A DNA stretch of 64,000 nucleotides from Cedecea neteri (lineage in GTDB: Bacteria; Pseudomonadota; Gammaproteobacteria; Enterobacterales; Enterobacteriaceae): the NCBI RefSeq assembly GCF_000758305.1, contig NZ_CP009458.1:1798001-1862000 (forward strand), in the 5' to 3' direction. Of the stretch, positions 25,838 through 34,233 are shown in pieces (position 1 is the stretch's first letter; each line of letters opens with the position of its first letter). Made by a program: the position numbers and the translations under genes. The notes beneath the pieces are model-generated. The model was not told the DNA's origin. It did no database searches and saw nothing but the letters and a program-made list of their open reading frames with translations.

Positions 25838-25866
25838 AATATGCCCCGTTAGCCTTCTTTTGTCAA
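25838..25866 (-). promoter_or_regulatory. Promoter P2 of rpsT
   Basis: Reading leftward, TTGACA (25866-25861) and CATATT (25843-25838) are separated by 17 bases, about 50 bases upstream of rpsT. A second weaker start, with TAGAAT at 25931-25926, may be P1. The rest of the gap to ribF (25932-26058) shows no gene. Confidence 0.75.
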
Positions 25867-26058
25867 TGGATTTGTGCAAATAAGCGTCGTTAAATTTCCG
25901 ACACCTCTTACGTGTGATGGCGCGGATTCTACCAGCATCAGGCTTCGGAATACAGTCTTTCGCATCAAAATTCGTCAAGACAAATGCGAAGTCTGCGCAA
26001 AGCCCTTCCCAGTACAATGAATTCATTCAAGCTTTACGTTAAAGGCGGTAATCGCCGG

Positions 26059-26087
26059 TTAACCTTAATCGCGGTAGTTGGTATAAT
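26059..26087 (+). promoter_or_regulatory. Promoter of ribF operon
   Basis: TTAACC (26059-26064) and a consensus TATAAT (26082-26087) are spaced by 17 bases. Transcription would start about 25 bases before the ribF ATG. This gives a short leader for the ribF-ileS-lspA-fkpB-ispH operon. Confidence 0.75.
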
Positions 26088-26116
26088 CCGCCAATTTCCA
26101 CTGTTTTGAGCCAGCC

Positions 26117-27049
26117 ATGAAGCTGATACGCGGTATACATAATCTGCGCCGGGAGCACCACGGGTGTGTACTCACCATTGGTAATTTCGACGGCGTGCAT
26201 CGTGGCCATCAGGCGCTGTTAAAGGGCCTGTGCGAAGAAGGGCGTGCGCGCAATCTTCCGGTAATGGTCATGATTTTTGAGCCTCAACCGCTCGAATTGT
26301 TTGCACCGGAAAAAGCGCCTGCCCGGCTGACTCGCCTGCGAGAGAAGCTGCGCTATTTGGCCGAGTGCGGCGTGGACTACGTCCTGTGCGTGCGCTTTGA
26401 CCGTCGCTTTGCCGGACTGAGTGCACAAAACTTTGTCAGCGACCTTCTGGTTGACCGACTCGGGGTGAAATTCCTCGCGGTGGGGGATGATTTCCGCTTT
26501 GGCGCTGGCCGCCAGGGGGATTTCTTGTTATTACAGAAGGCTGGCCGCGAATACGGTTTTGATATCACCAGCACCCAAACGTTTTGCGACGATGGGGTGC
26601 GTATCAGCAGTACCGCAGTGCGCCAGGCGCTGGCCGATGATGACCTGCAGCAGGCCGAAAATCTGTTGGGGCATCCGTTTATGATCTCCGGCCGTGTCGT
26701 GCATGGGGATGAGCTGGGCCGTACTATTGGCTTCCCGACCGCAAACTTGCCGCTGCGTCGCCATGTTTCCCCGGTAAAAGGGGTTTATGCGGTGGAAGTC
26801 TCAGGCCTTGGTGAAACGCCAATTGCCGGCGTGGCAAACATCGGGACTCGCCCTACGGTGGCGGGAATACGCCAGCAGCTTGAAGTCCATTTACTGGACG
26901 TTGTAATGGACCTTTATGGTCGCCATATAGAAGTAGTGCTGCGTAAAAAGATACGTAATGAGCAGCGATTTGCTTCACTTGATGAGCTGAAGGCGCAAAT
27001 CGCCAGAGATGTGGTGTCAGCCCGAGAATTTTTTGAGTCAAATGCCTGA
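26117..27049 (+). CDS. ribF: Bifunctional riboflavin kinase / FAD synthetase
   Basis: This 310-residue cytoplasmic enzyme makes FMN and then FAD. The N-terminal adenylyltransferase domain shows LTIGNFDGVHRGHQALL and ISSTAVRQAL. The C-terminal flavokinase domain shows GRTIGFPTANLPL, KGVYAVEV and GIRQQLEVHLLD. It is three residues shorter than E. coli RibF. It leads the operon with ileS, which starts 32 bases after its stop. Confidence 0.97.
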   Translation: MKLIRGIHNLRREHHGCVLTIGNFDGVHRGHQALLKGLCEEGRARNLPVMVMIFEPQPLELFAPEKAPARLTRLREKLRYLAECGVDYVLCVRFDRRFAGLSAQNFVSDLLVDRLGVKFLAVGDDFRFGAGRQGDFLLLQKAGREYGFDITSTQTFCDDGVRISSTAVRQALADDDLQQAENLLGHPFMISGRVVHGDELGRTIGFPTANLPLRRHVSPVKGVYAVEVSGLGETPIAGVANIGTRPTVAGIRQQLEVHLLDVVMDLYGRHIEVVLRKKIRNEQRFASLDELKAQIARDVVSAREFFESNA

Positions 27050-27081
27050 AAGGCTAACCGAAATACGGAACCGAGAATCTA

Positions 27082-29898
27082 ATGAGTGACTTTAAATCTA
27101 CCCTAAATTTGCCTGAAACAGGGTTCCCGATGCGCGGCGACTTAGCCAAGCGCGAACCGGGCATGCTGGCGCGTTGGAATGATGACGATCTGTACGGCAT
27201 CATCCGTAATGCGAAAAAAGGCAAAAAAACCTTTATTTTGCATGATGGCCCTCCTTATGCGAACGGTAGCATTCACATTGGTCACTCAGTTAACAAGATT
27301 CTGAAAGATATTATTATCAAGTCCAAAGGGCTCTCTGGCTTCGACTCGCCGTATGTGCCGGGCTGGGACTGTCACGGCCTGCCTATCGAGCTTAAGGTTG
27401 AGCAGGAATTTGGCAAACCGGGTGAGAAATTCACCGCAGCAGAATTCCGTGCAAAATGCCGCGAATACGCCGCTAATCAGGTTAACGGCCAGCGCGAAGA
27501 CTTCATCCGTCTGGGCGTGCTGGGCGACTGGTCTCGCCCTTACCTGACCATGGACTTCAATACTGAAGCCAACATCATTCGTGCACTGGGCAAAATCATC
27601 GGCAATGGTCACCTGCACAAAGGTGCTAAGCCGGTTCACTGGTGCGTTGACTGCCGTTCTGCGTTGGCAGAAGCCGAAGTTGAGTATTACGACAAAACGT
27701 CCCCGTCCATCGACGTGACGTTCAATGCTGTTGATGCCGATGCGGTGAAAGCTAAGTTTGGTGCTTCTGCCGTTAATGGCCCGATTTCTCTGCTTATCTG
27801 GACCACAACGCCGTGGACCCTGCCAGCTAACCGCGCTATCTCTCTGGGCGCTGAGTTCGATTACGTGCTGGTGCAGATTGAAGGCCAGGCGCTGATCGTA
27901 GCGAAAGACCTGCTGGAAAGCGTGCTGAAGCGCGCTGGCGTAACTGATTACCAGGTTCTCGGTACCGTGAAAGGCGCTGAGCTTGAGCTGCTGCGCTTTA
28001 AGCACCCGTTCATGAGCTTTGACGTGCCGGCTATTCTGGGCGATCACGTCACTCTGGACGCGGGTACCGGTGCGGTACACACCGCCGGTGGCCACGGCCC
28101 GGACGACTACACCATCAGCCAGAAATACGGCCTGGAAATCGCTAACCCGGTTGGCCCGGACGGTAGCTATCTGCCGGGGACCTATGAAGGTCTGGACGGC
28201 GTTCAGGTGTTCAAAGCGAACGACCTGATCGTTAACATTCTGCGTGATAAAGGTGCTCTGCTACACGTTGAAAAACTGCTGCACAGCTACCCACACTGCT
28301 GGCGCCACAAAACGCCGATCATCTTCCGTGCAACGCCACAGTGGTTTATCAGCATGGATCAGAAAGGCCTGCGCGCGCAGTCCCTGAAAGAGATCAAAGG
28401 CGTGCAATGGATCCCTGACTGGGGCCAGGCGCGTATCGAATCTATGGTGGCAAACCGCCCTGACTGGTGTATCTCGCGTCAGCGTACCTGGGGCGTGCCG
28501 ATGTCCCTGTTCGTGCACAAGGATACCGAAGAACTGCATCCACGCTCGCTCGAGCTGATGGAAGAAGTCGCTAAGCGCGTTGAGCAGGACGGTATCCAGG
28601 CGTGGTGGGATCTCGATCCGCGCGACATCATGGGCGACGACGCAGACAACTACGTTAAAGTGCCGGATACCCTGGACGTTTGGTTCGATTCAGGATCGAC
28701 TCACTCTTCCGTTGTCGACGTACGTCCAGAATTCCATGGCCACGCAGCGGATATGTACCTGGAAGGTTCGGATCAGCATCGCGGCTGGTTCATGTCCTCC
28801 CTGATGATTTCCACGGCGATGAAAGGCAAAGCGCCTTACCGTCAGGTACTGACCCACGGCTTTACCGTGGATGGTCAGGGCCGCAAGATGTCCAAATCTA
28901 TCGGTAACACCGTTAGCCCGCAGGATGTGATGAACAAACTCGGCGCGGACATTCTGCGTCTGTGGGTGGCCTCTACCGATTACACCGGCGAAATGGCCGT
29001 TTCCGACGAGATCCTGAAACGCTCCGCTGACGCTTACCGCCGTATCCGTAATACAGCTCGCTTCCTGCTGGCCAACCTGAACGGCTTCAATCCAGAAACC
29101 GACATGGTGAAACCGGAAGAAATGGTGGTGCTGGATCGCTGGGCCGTTGGCTGTGCGCAAGAAGCTCAGGCGGATATCATCGCCTCTTACGAAAACTACG
29201 ATTTCCACGAAGTGGTGCAGCGCCTGATGCGCTTCTGCTCCGTGGAAATGGGGTCGTTCTACCTAGACATCATCAAAGACCGCCAGTACACCGCGAAAGC
29301 GGACAGCGTGGCGCGTCGCAGCTGCCAGACCGCGCTGTACCACATTGCTGAAGCCCTGGTTCGCTGGATGGCACCGATCATGTCCTTCACCGCCGATGAA
29401 ATCTGGGGCTACCTGCCAGGCTCGCGCGAGAAGTACGTGTTCACCGGTGAATGGTACGAAGGTCTGTTTGGCCTGGCGGAAAGCGAAGCAATGAACGGTG
29501 AGTTCTGGGACACGCTGCTGACCGTTCGTGGCGAAGTGAACAAGGTCATCGAGCAGGCTCGTGCTGATAAGCGCATCGGTGGTTCTCTGGAAGCGGCAGT
29601 GACGCTGTACGCTGACGCAGAGCTGGCGGCGAAGTTGAACAGCCTGAGCGACGAATTACGATTTGTCCTGTTGACCTCCGGGGCTGCGGTTGCCGATTAT
29701 GCGCAGGCGAGCGATGACGCTCAGCAGAGCGAAATCCTCAAGGGGCTGAAAGTAGCTCTGCGTAAAGCCGACGGTGAGAAGTGCCCGCGCTGCTGGCATT
29801 ACACCACCGATATCGGTCAGGTAGCGGAGCACGCAGAAATCTGCGGCCGCTGTGTCAGCAACGTAGCCGGTGACGGCGAACAACGTAAGTTTGCTTGA
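27082..29898 (+). CDS. ileS: Isoleucyl-tRNA synthetase
   Basis: This 938-residue class I aminoacyl-tRNA synthetase charges tRNA-Ile and edits Val. The HIGH motif is in PPYANGSIHIGHSVNK near residue 58. The editing domain includes WTTTPWTLPANRA, the KMSKS loop is GRKMSKSIGN near 600, and the anticodon-binding region follows. The C-terminal zinc site is CPRCWHYTTD with CGRCVSN. It has the same length as in E. coli. Its stop overlaps the lspA start as TGATG. Confidence 0.99.
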   Translation: MSDFKSTLNLPETGFPMRGDLAKREPGMLARWNDDDLYGIIRNAKKGKKTFILHDGPPYANGSIHIGHSVNKILKDIIIKSKGLSGFDSPYVPGWDCHGLPIELKVEQEFGKPGEKFTAAEFRAKCREYAANQVNGQREDFIRLGVLGDWSRPYLTMDFNTEANIIRALGKIIGNGHLHKGAKPVHWCVDCRSALAEAEVEYYDKTSPSIDVTFNAVDADAVKAKFGASAVNGPISLLIWTTTPWTLPANRAISLGAEFDYVLVQIEGQALIVAKDLLESVLKRAGVTDYQVLGTVKGAELELLRFKHPFMSFDVPAILGDHVTLDAGTGAVHTAGGHGPDDYTISQKYGLEIANPVGPDGSYLPGTYEGLDGVQVFKANDLIVNILRDKGALLHVEKLLHSYPHCWRHKTPIIFRATPQWFISMDQKGLRAQSLKEIKGVQWIPDWGQARIESMVANRPDWCISRQRTWGVPMSLFVHKDTEELHPRSLELMEEVAKRVEQDGIQAWWDLDPRDIMGDDADNYVKVPDTLDVWFDSGSTHSSVVDVRPEFHGHAADMYLEGSDQHRGWFMSSLMISTAMKGKAPYRQVLTHGFTVDGQGRKMSKSIGNTVSPQDVMNKLGADILRLWVASTDYTGEMAVSDEILKRSADAYRRIRNTARFLLANLNGFNPETDMVKPEEMVVLDRWAVGCAQEAQADIIASYENYDFHEVVQRLMRFCSVEMGSFYLDIIKDRQYTAKADSVARRSCQTALYHIAEALVRWMAPIMSFTADEIWGYLPGSREKYVFTGEWYEGLFGLAESEAMNGEFWDTLLTVRGEVNKVIEQARADKRIGGSLEAAVTLYADAELAAKLNSLSDELRFVLLTSGAAVADYAQASDDAQQSEILKGLKVALRKADGEKCPRCWHYTTDIGQVAEHAEICGRCVSNVAGDGEQRKFA

Positions 29899-30401
29899 TG
29901 AAACCCATTTTCTCTACCGGATTGCGCTGGCTGTGGCTGGTGGTGGTAGTGCTGATTGTGGACCTGGGCAGTAAATATCTGATCCTCCAGCATTTCATGC
30001 TGGGGGATACGGTTTCGCTGTTCCCGTCCCTGAATTTGCACTATGCCCGTAACTACGGCGCGGCGTTTAGCTTCCTGGCCGATAAAGGCGGCTGGCAACG
30101 CTGGTTCTTCGCGGGTATCGCGATAGGTATCTGCGTGGCGTTGGTGTGGATGATGTATCGCGCTAAAGCTAGCCAGAAACTGAATAACATCGCCTATGCG
30201 TTAATCATTGGTGGTGCGCTCGGCAATCTGTTCGATCGCTTGTGGCACGGCTTTGTCGTCGACATGATCGATTTCTACGTTGGCGATTGGCACTTTGCCA
30301 CCTTCAATCTGGCCGATACCGCAATCTGTATCGGCGCGGCGCTGATTGTGCTGGAGGGCTTCTTTGTCTCCTCTGACAAGCCCGCAAAGCAAAAAGGGTA
30401 A
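29898..30401 (+). CDS. lspA: Lipoprotein signal peptidase (signal peptidase II)
   Basis: This 167-residue inner-membrane aspartyl protease cleaves the signal peptide of prolipoproteins after lipidation. It has four membrane segments. Conserved motifs are VVLIVDLGSKYLI, NYGAAFSFLAD, GGALGNLFDRLWHGFVVDMIDF and FNLADTAICIG; the catalytic aspartates are in the last two. The ATG at 29898 overlaps the ileS stop; an in-frame UUG one codon earlier is not needed. The small YgdR-like lipoprotein at 38765 would be one of its substrates. Confidence 0.97.
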   Translation: MKPIFSTGLRWLWLVVVVLIVDLGSKYLILQHFMLGDTVSLFPSLNLHYARNYGAAFSFLADKGGWQRWFFAGIAIGICVALVWMMYRAKASQKLNNIAYALIIGGALGNLFDRLWHGFVVDMIDFYVGDWHFATFNLADTAICIGAALIVLEGFFVSSDKPAKQKG

Positions 30402-30404
30402 TCC

Positions 30405-30875
30405 ATGGCTGAGTCCGTACAAACCAACAGCGCGGTGCTGGTGCACTTTACGCTAAAGCTTGAAGATGGCTCCACCGCGGAGTCAACCCGTGCGAACGGT
30501 AAGCCTGCGCTGTTCCGCCTTGGGGATGAGACATTGTCCCCGGGTATGGAAGACCAGCTGGTTGGCCTGAAGGCTGGTGATAAAAAAGCTTTCTCGTTGG
30601 CGCCAGAATCGGCCTTTGGCATTCCAAGCCCGGACATGATTCAGTATTTTTCGCGTCGTGAGTTTGTTGAGGCGGGCGAGCCTGAGCCGGGTGCGATTAT
30701 GCTGTTTACCGCAATGGATGGCAGCGAAATGCCGGGCGTGGTGCGTGAAGTTAACGGTGACTCTATCACCGTGGACTTTAACCATCCGCTGGCCGGGCAG
30801 ACTATCCATTTTGATATTGAAGTGCTGGAAGTTAATCCGGTGCTGGAGGCGTTGAATGCAGATCCTGTTGGCTAA
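30405..30875 (+). CDS. fkpB: FKBP-type peptidyl-prolyl isomerase FkpB (SlpA)
   Basis: This 156-residue cytoplasmic isomerase and chaperone has an FKBP domain interrupted by an insert-in-flap, as in SlyD. Recognisable parts are VLVHFTLKLEDGSTAEST, the motif AFGIPSPDMIQYFSRREF, and VDFNHPLAGQTIHFDIEVLEV. It is a few residues longer at the C-terminus than E. coli FkpB, and this extension is the part that overlaps ispH by 20 bases. The start is three bases after lspA. Confidence 0.95.
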   Translation: MAESVQTNSAVLVHFTLKLEDGSTAESTRANGKPALFRLGDETLSPGMEDQLVGLKAGDKKAFSLAPESAFGIPSPDMIQYFSRREFVEAGEPEPGAIMLFTAMDGSEMPGVVREVNGDSITVDFNHPLAGQTIHFDIEVLEVNPVLEALNADPVG

Positions 30876-31806
30876 TCCCAGAGGTTTTTGTGCTGGGGTC
30901 GACCGCGCTATCAGCATTGTCGAAAACGCGCTGCAAATTTACGGCGCGCCAATCTACGTTCGCCACGAAGTGGTGCATAACCGCTACGTGGTGGATAGCC
31001 TGCGAGCGCGCGGGGCGATTTTCATCGAGCAAATCAGCGAAGTGCCGGACGGCGCGATCCTGATTTTCTCGGCGCACGGCGTTTCTCAGGCGGTGCGTAA
31101 CGAAGCCAAAAGCCGTGAGCTGACAGTGTTCGATGCCACCTGTCCGTTAGTGACTAAAGTGCATATGGAAGTGGCGCGTGCCAGCCGTCGTGGTGAAGAG
31201 TCCATTCTGATTGGCCATGCCGGCCATCCAGAAGTGGAAGGCACCATGGGCCAGTACAGCAACCCGAAAGGGGGCATGTACCTGGTTGAGTCACCGGACG
31301 ATGTCTGGACGCTTGAGGTCAAAGACGAAAGCAATCTGTCGTTTATGACCCAAACTACGCTTTCCGTGGACGATACCTCGGATGTGATTGATGCCCTGCG
31401 TCAGCGCTTCCCGAAAATCATCGGCCCGCGCAAAGACGACATTTGTTACGCCACGACCAATCGTCAGGAAGCGGTTCGGGCGCTGGCCACGGAAGCTGAT
31501 GTTGTGCTGGTGGTAGGCTCCAAAAACTCCTCGAACTCTAACCGTCTTGCCGAACTGGCGCAGCGGATGGGGAAAGCTGCCTGGCTTATTGATGATGCGT
31601 CTGATATTCAGGAGTCCTGGCTCAAAGACGTGAATTGCGTCGGCGTTACCGCCGGGGCTTCTGCACCGGACGTGTTGGTGCAGAATGTTATCACTCGCCT
31701 GCGTGAGCTGGGTGGGAGTGAAGCTCAGGAGCTGACCGGGCGCGAAGAGAACATCGTGTTTGAAGTACCTCGTGAACTGCGCGTGGACATCCGTGAAGTG
31801 GATTAG
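30856..31806 (+). CDS. ispH: 4-hydroxy-3-methylbut-2-enyl diphosphate reductase
   Basis: This 316-residue iron-sulfur enzyme performs the last step of the MEP pathway, reducing HMBPP to IPP and DMAPP. The three cluster cysteines are Cys12 (NPRGFCAGV), Cys96 (FDATCPLVTKVH) and Cys197 (DDICYATTNRQ). The substrate motifs EVVHN and GHAGHPEVEGTMGQ are present. It has the same length as E. coli IspH. The start lies inside fkpB, so translation is probably coupled. Confidence 0.98.
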   Translation: MQILLANPRGFCAGVDRAISIVENALQIYGAPIYVRHEVVHNRYVVDSLRARGAIFIEQISEVPDGAILIFSAHGVSQAVRNEAKSRELTVFDATCPLVTKVHMEVARASRRGEESILIGHAGHPEVEGTMGQYSNPKGGMYLVESPDDVWTLEVKDESNLSFMTQTTLSVDDTSDVIDALRQRFPKIIGPRKDDICYATTNRQEAVRALATEADVVLVVGSKNSSNSNRLAELAQRMGKAAWLIDDASDIQESWLKDVNCVGVTAGASAPDVLVQNVITRLRELGGSEAQELTGREENIVFEVPRELRVDIREVD

Positions 31807-31832
31807 CGTCGCTGGTTTCCGTTTATGAGAAG

Positions 31833-31865
31833 ATGCCAGCTGGTGTATGCCCGCTGGCATTTTTT
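31833..31865 (+). terminator. Terminator after ispH
   Basis: The stem atgccagc (31833-31840) / gctggcat (31853-31860) is followed by five T. It ends the ribF-ispH operon 26 bases after the ispH stop and just before the rihC ribosome-binding site. Confidence 0.88.
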
Positions 31866-31877
31866 ATGGAGAAAAGC

Positions 31878-32795
31878 ATGGCCAGAACCCCGATTATTCT
31901 TGATACCGATCCCGGTATCGACGATGCGGTTGCCCTTGCCGCGGCCTTATTTGCCCCCCAACTGGATTTGAAACTCATCACTACCGTGGCTGGAAATGTC
32001 TCGGTGGACAAAACTACGCGTAATGCCCTTCAACTGCTGGAGTTTTGGCAGAAAGAGACACCCGTGGCGAAAGGGGCTTCTGTCCCGCTGCTGCGTCCGC
32101 TGCGGGATGCCGCTTATGTGCACGGCGAGTCGGGGATGGAAGGGTATGTCTTCACCGAAACATCTCGTCGTGAACTGCCAATTCCCGCATTCCAGGCCAT
32201 GCACGATTGTCTGAAAAGCAGCGACGAGCCGGTGACTCTGGTTACCATTGGTCCACTGACGAACGTCGCCATGCTGCTGACGCAGTACCCTGAATGTAAG
32301 ACGCGTATTAAACGCGTGGTCATGATGGGCGGCTCTGCAGGGCGGGGCAACTTTACGCCGACGGCTGAATTTAATATGGCCATTGACCCTGAGGCGGCAG
32401 CCCGCGTCTTTGACAGCGGGCTGGATATCGTCATGTGCGGGCTGGATGTGACAAATCGTGCAATGCTTACGCCTGAATTTCTGGCTCAGTTGCCAGCATT
32501 GAATCGCACCGGGAAGATGCTGCACGCACTATTCACTCATTACCGCAGCGGAAGCATGGAAACCGGGCTGAGAATGCATGATTTGACCGCCATTGCGTGG
32601 CTGGTTAAGCCCGAACTGTTCCAGACATTCCCTTGCTTTGTCGCGGTAGAAACGCACGGCACCTATACCAGCGGAACCACAGTGGTGGATCTCGAACATC
32701 GTCTTGAACGTCCGGCAAACGCTCAGGTTGCGTTGGATATCGATGTTCCCGGTTTTCAGGCGTGGGTTTCTGACGTTCTGGCGCTGGCACCGTGA
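31878..32795 (+). CDS. rihC: Ribonucleoside hydrolase RihC
   Basis: This 305-residue nucleoside hydrolase splits purine and pyrimidine ribonucleosides into base and ribose for salvage. The N-terminal calcium/ribose-binding motif is LDTDPGIDDAVAL. Other family blocks are IGPLTNVA, MMGGSAGRGNFTPTAEFNMAIDPEAA and the active-site MHDLTAIAWL. ATG 31878 with GGAGAAAAGC ahead aligns with E. coli. Starts further up (31833, 31866) fall in the ispH terminator. In E. coli it also follows ispH. Confidence 0.94.
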   Translation: MARTPIILDTDPGIDDAVALAAALFAPQLDLKLITTVAGNVSVDKTTRNALQLLEFWQKETPVAKGASVPLLRPLRDAAYVHGESGMEGYVFTETSRRELPIPAFQAMHDCLKSSDEPVTLVTIGPLTNVAMLLTQYPECKTRIKRVVMMGGSAGRGNFTPTAEFNMAIDPEAAARVFDSGLDIVMCGLDVTNRAMLTPEFLAQLPALNRTGKMLHALFTHYRSGSMETGLRMHDLTAIAWLVKPELFQTFPCFVAVETHGTYTSGTTVVDLEHRLERPANAQVALDIDVPGFQAWVSDVLALAP

Positions 32796-32954
32796 ATAAT
32801 TATCCCATTAAAAGCAGGGGAATTATCTGCGTAATTGATAACTGCCGGACCATGACAGTAAATTCTAATTATGGGTGTTTTCGGCTGGCGGCCTGCTAGA
32901 GGGCTGGTTAACCTGATAACGTTTTTACGAATTATTTAACCAAAGAGTAATGAT

Positions 32955-33776
32955 ATGCATGATGCACAGATTCGCGTAGCCATTGCGGGCGCGGGCGGCC
33001 GTATGGGGCGCCAGTTAATTCAGGCGGCTTTACAGCTGGATGGCGTTCAGCTTGGTGCAGCACTTGAGCGCCCGGGTTCTTCCCTGGTCGGTAGTGATGC
33101 GGGTGAGCTGGCCGGCGCGGCAAAAACAGGGGTGCTGGTCAGCGATAACCTGGATGCGGTCGCTAACGATTTCGACGTTTTTATTGATTTTACCCGTCCA
33201 GAAGGGACGCTGGCTCACCTGGCATTTTGCCTCAAGTATGGCAAAGGCATGGTCATCGGCACGACGGGTTTTGATGAAGCCGGCAAGCAGGCTATCAACG
33301 ATGCGGCGCGTGAGATCCCGATTGTTTTCGCGGCAAACTTTAGCGTGGGCGTGAACGTCATGCTGAAGCTGCTGGAGAAAGCGGCAAAAGTCATGGGCGA
33401 TTACACCGACATTGAAATCATCGAAGCCCACCACCGCTACAAGGTGGATGCCCCGTCAGGCACCGCGCTGGCGATGGGTGAAGCGATTGCTCAGGCGATG
33501 GACAAAGATCTTAAAGATTGTGCCGTTTATACCCGCGAAGGCCATACCGGTGAACGTGTGCCTGGCACCATTGGTTTTGCCACCGTGCGTGCGGGCGATA
33601 TCGTCGGGGAGCATACCGCGATGTTTGCAGATATTGGCGAGCGGGTTGAGATTACCCACAAGGCTTCCAGCCGCATGACGTTTGCTAATGGGGCCGTTCG
33701 TTCAGCTTCATGGCTTAAAGGTAAAAAGAACGGTATTTTTGATATGCGAGATGTGCTAGATCTCAATAATTTGTAG
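32955..33776 (+). CDS. dapB: 4-hydroxy-tetrahydrodipicolinate reductase
   Basis: This 273-residue NAD(P)H-dependent enzyme of diaminopimelate and lysine synthesis supplies the peptidoglycan cross-link precursor. The dinucleotide-binding motif is VAIAGAGGRMGRQLI at 8-22. The active-site and substrate motif is EIIEAHHRYKVDAPSGTA, containing the catalytic His and Lys. It has the same length as in E. coli. A 159-base gap before it should contain its lysine-responsive promoter, and a terminator follows. Confidence 0.98.
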   Translation: MHDAQIRVAIAGAGGRMGRQLIQAALQLDGVQLGAALERPGSSLVGSDAGELAGAAKTGVLVSDNLDAVANDFDVFIDFTRPEGTLAHLAFCLKYGKGMVIGTTGFDEAGKQAINDAAREIPIVFAANFSVGVNVMLKLLEKAAKVMGDYTDIEIIEAHHRYKVDAPSGTALAMGEAIAQAMDKDLKDCAVYTREGHTGERVPGTIGFATVRAGDIVGEHTAMFADIGERVEITHKASSRMTFANGAVRSASWLKGKKNGIFDMRDVLDLNNL

Positions 33777-33826
33777 TTAAACGCATCCTTATAAATGTGG
33801 TTGTTTGTTTTTAATTGATTGATTTT

Positions 33827-33856
33827 AGGGTGATTAATTTCACCCTTTTATTTTTT
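33827..33856 (+). terminator. Terminator after dapB
   Basis: The stem agggtga (33827-33833) / tcaccct (33840-33846) is followed by a T-rich run to 33856, about 50 bases after dapB. Confidence 0.85.
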
Positions 33857-34095
33857 AAATGTTTGGTATTAATTTATGCATGTGAGACGTTAAAATAGTA
33901 GTTATTATCTGTTTTTGTGTTGTTGTAATGTTAATTTTGACCACTTGGTCCACTTTTTCACTACCCTCTCTCCACTTTTCCAGTATTCATGGTCGGCAAC
34001 CGATTACTTTCCCCAGGTTAGCTGGTTATTTTGACCTTCAAATCAGATCTTTTTACTCTGAGCGGCAAAAGAGACATAAAAACTTCGTCTTAAGG
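33857..34095. other. Upstream control region of carAB
   Basis: About 240 AT-rich bases between the dapB terminator and carAB promoter P1 show no gene. In E. coli the matching region binds IHF, PepA and RutR for pyrimidine and nucleobase control. I see suitably AT-rich tracts here but cannot place individual sites by eye. Confidence 0.4.
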
Positions 34096-34124
34096 TAGAC
34101 TTTTACCCGGCTTGTCTCTAGAAT
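34096..34124 (+). promoter_or_regulatory. carAB promoter P1 (pyrimidine-regulated)
   Basis: TAGACT (34096-34101) and TAGAAT (34119-34124) are spaced 17 bases apart. They are followed by gccgccgtttgcca, the same initial transcribed sequence as in E. coli carAB P1. The cgtttgcc part resembles half of a PurR operator. Confidence 0.7.
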
Positions 34125-34167
34125 GCCGCCGTTTGCCAAAAATCCGTAGGGCAGACGCTTTTTGCAT

Positions 34168-34223
34168 TTGATTCAGGCGTTAGTTTTGAATTAATATGCG
34201 AATAAATTGAATGTTTATTCCCT
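34168..34223 (+). promoter_or_regulatory. carAB promoter P2 with tandem ARG boxes
   Basis: TTGATT (34168-34173) and TAATAT (34192-34197) form P2. Two ArgR operators overlap and follow it: box 1 at 34185-34202 (tttgaattaatatgcgaa) and box 2 at 34206-34223 (attgaatgtttattccct). They are separated by 3 bases, the canonical spacing for ArgR hexamer binding. Box 2 fits the wNTGAATwwwwATTCANw consensus best and abuts the carA Shine-Dalgarno. Confidence 0.8.
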
Positions 34224-34233
34224 GGAGGACGTT

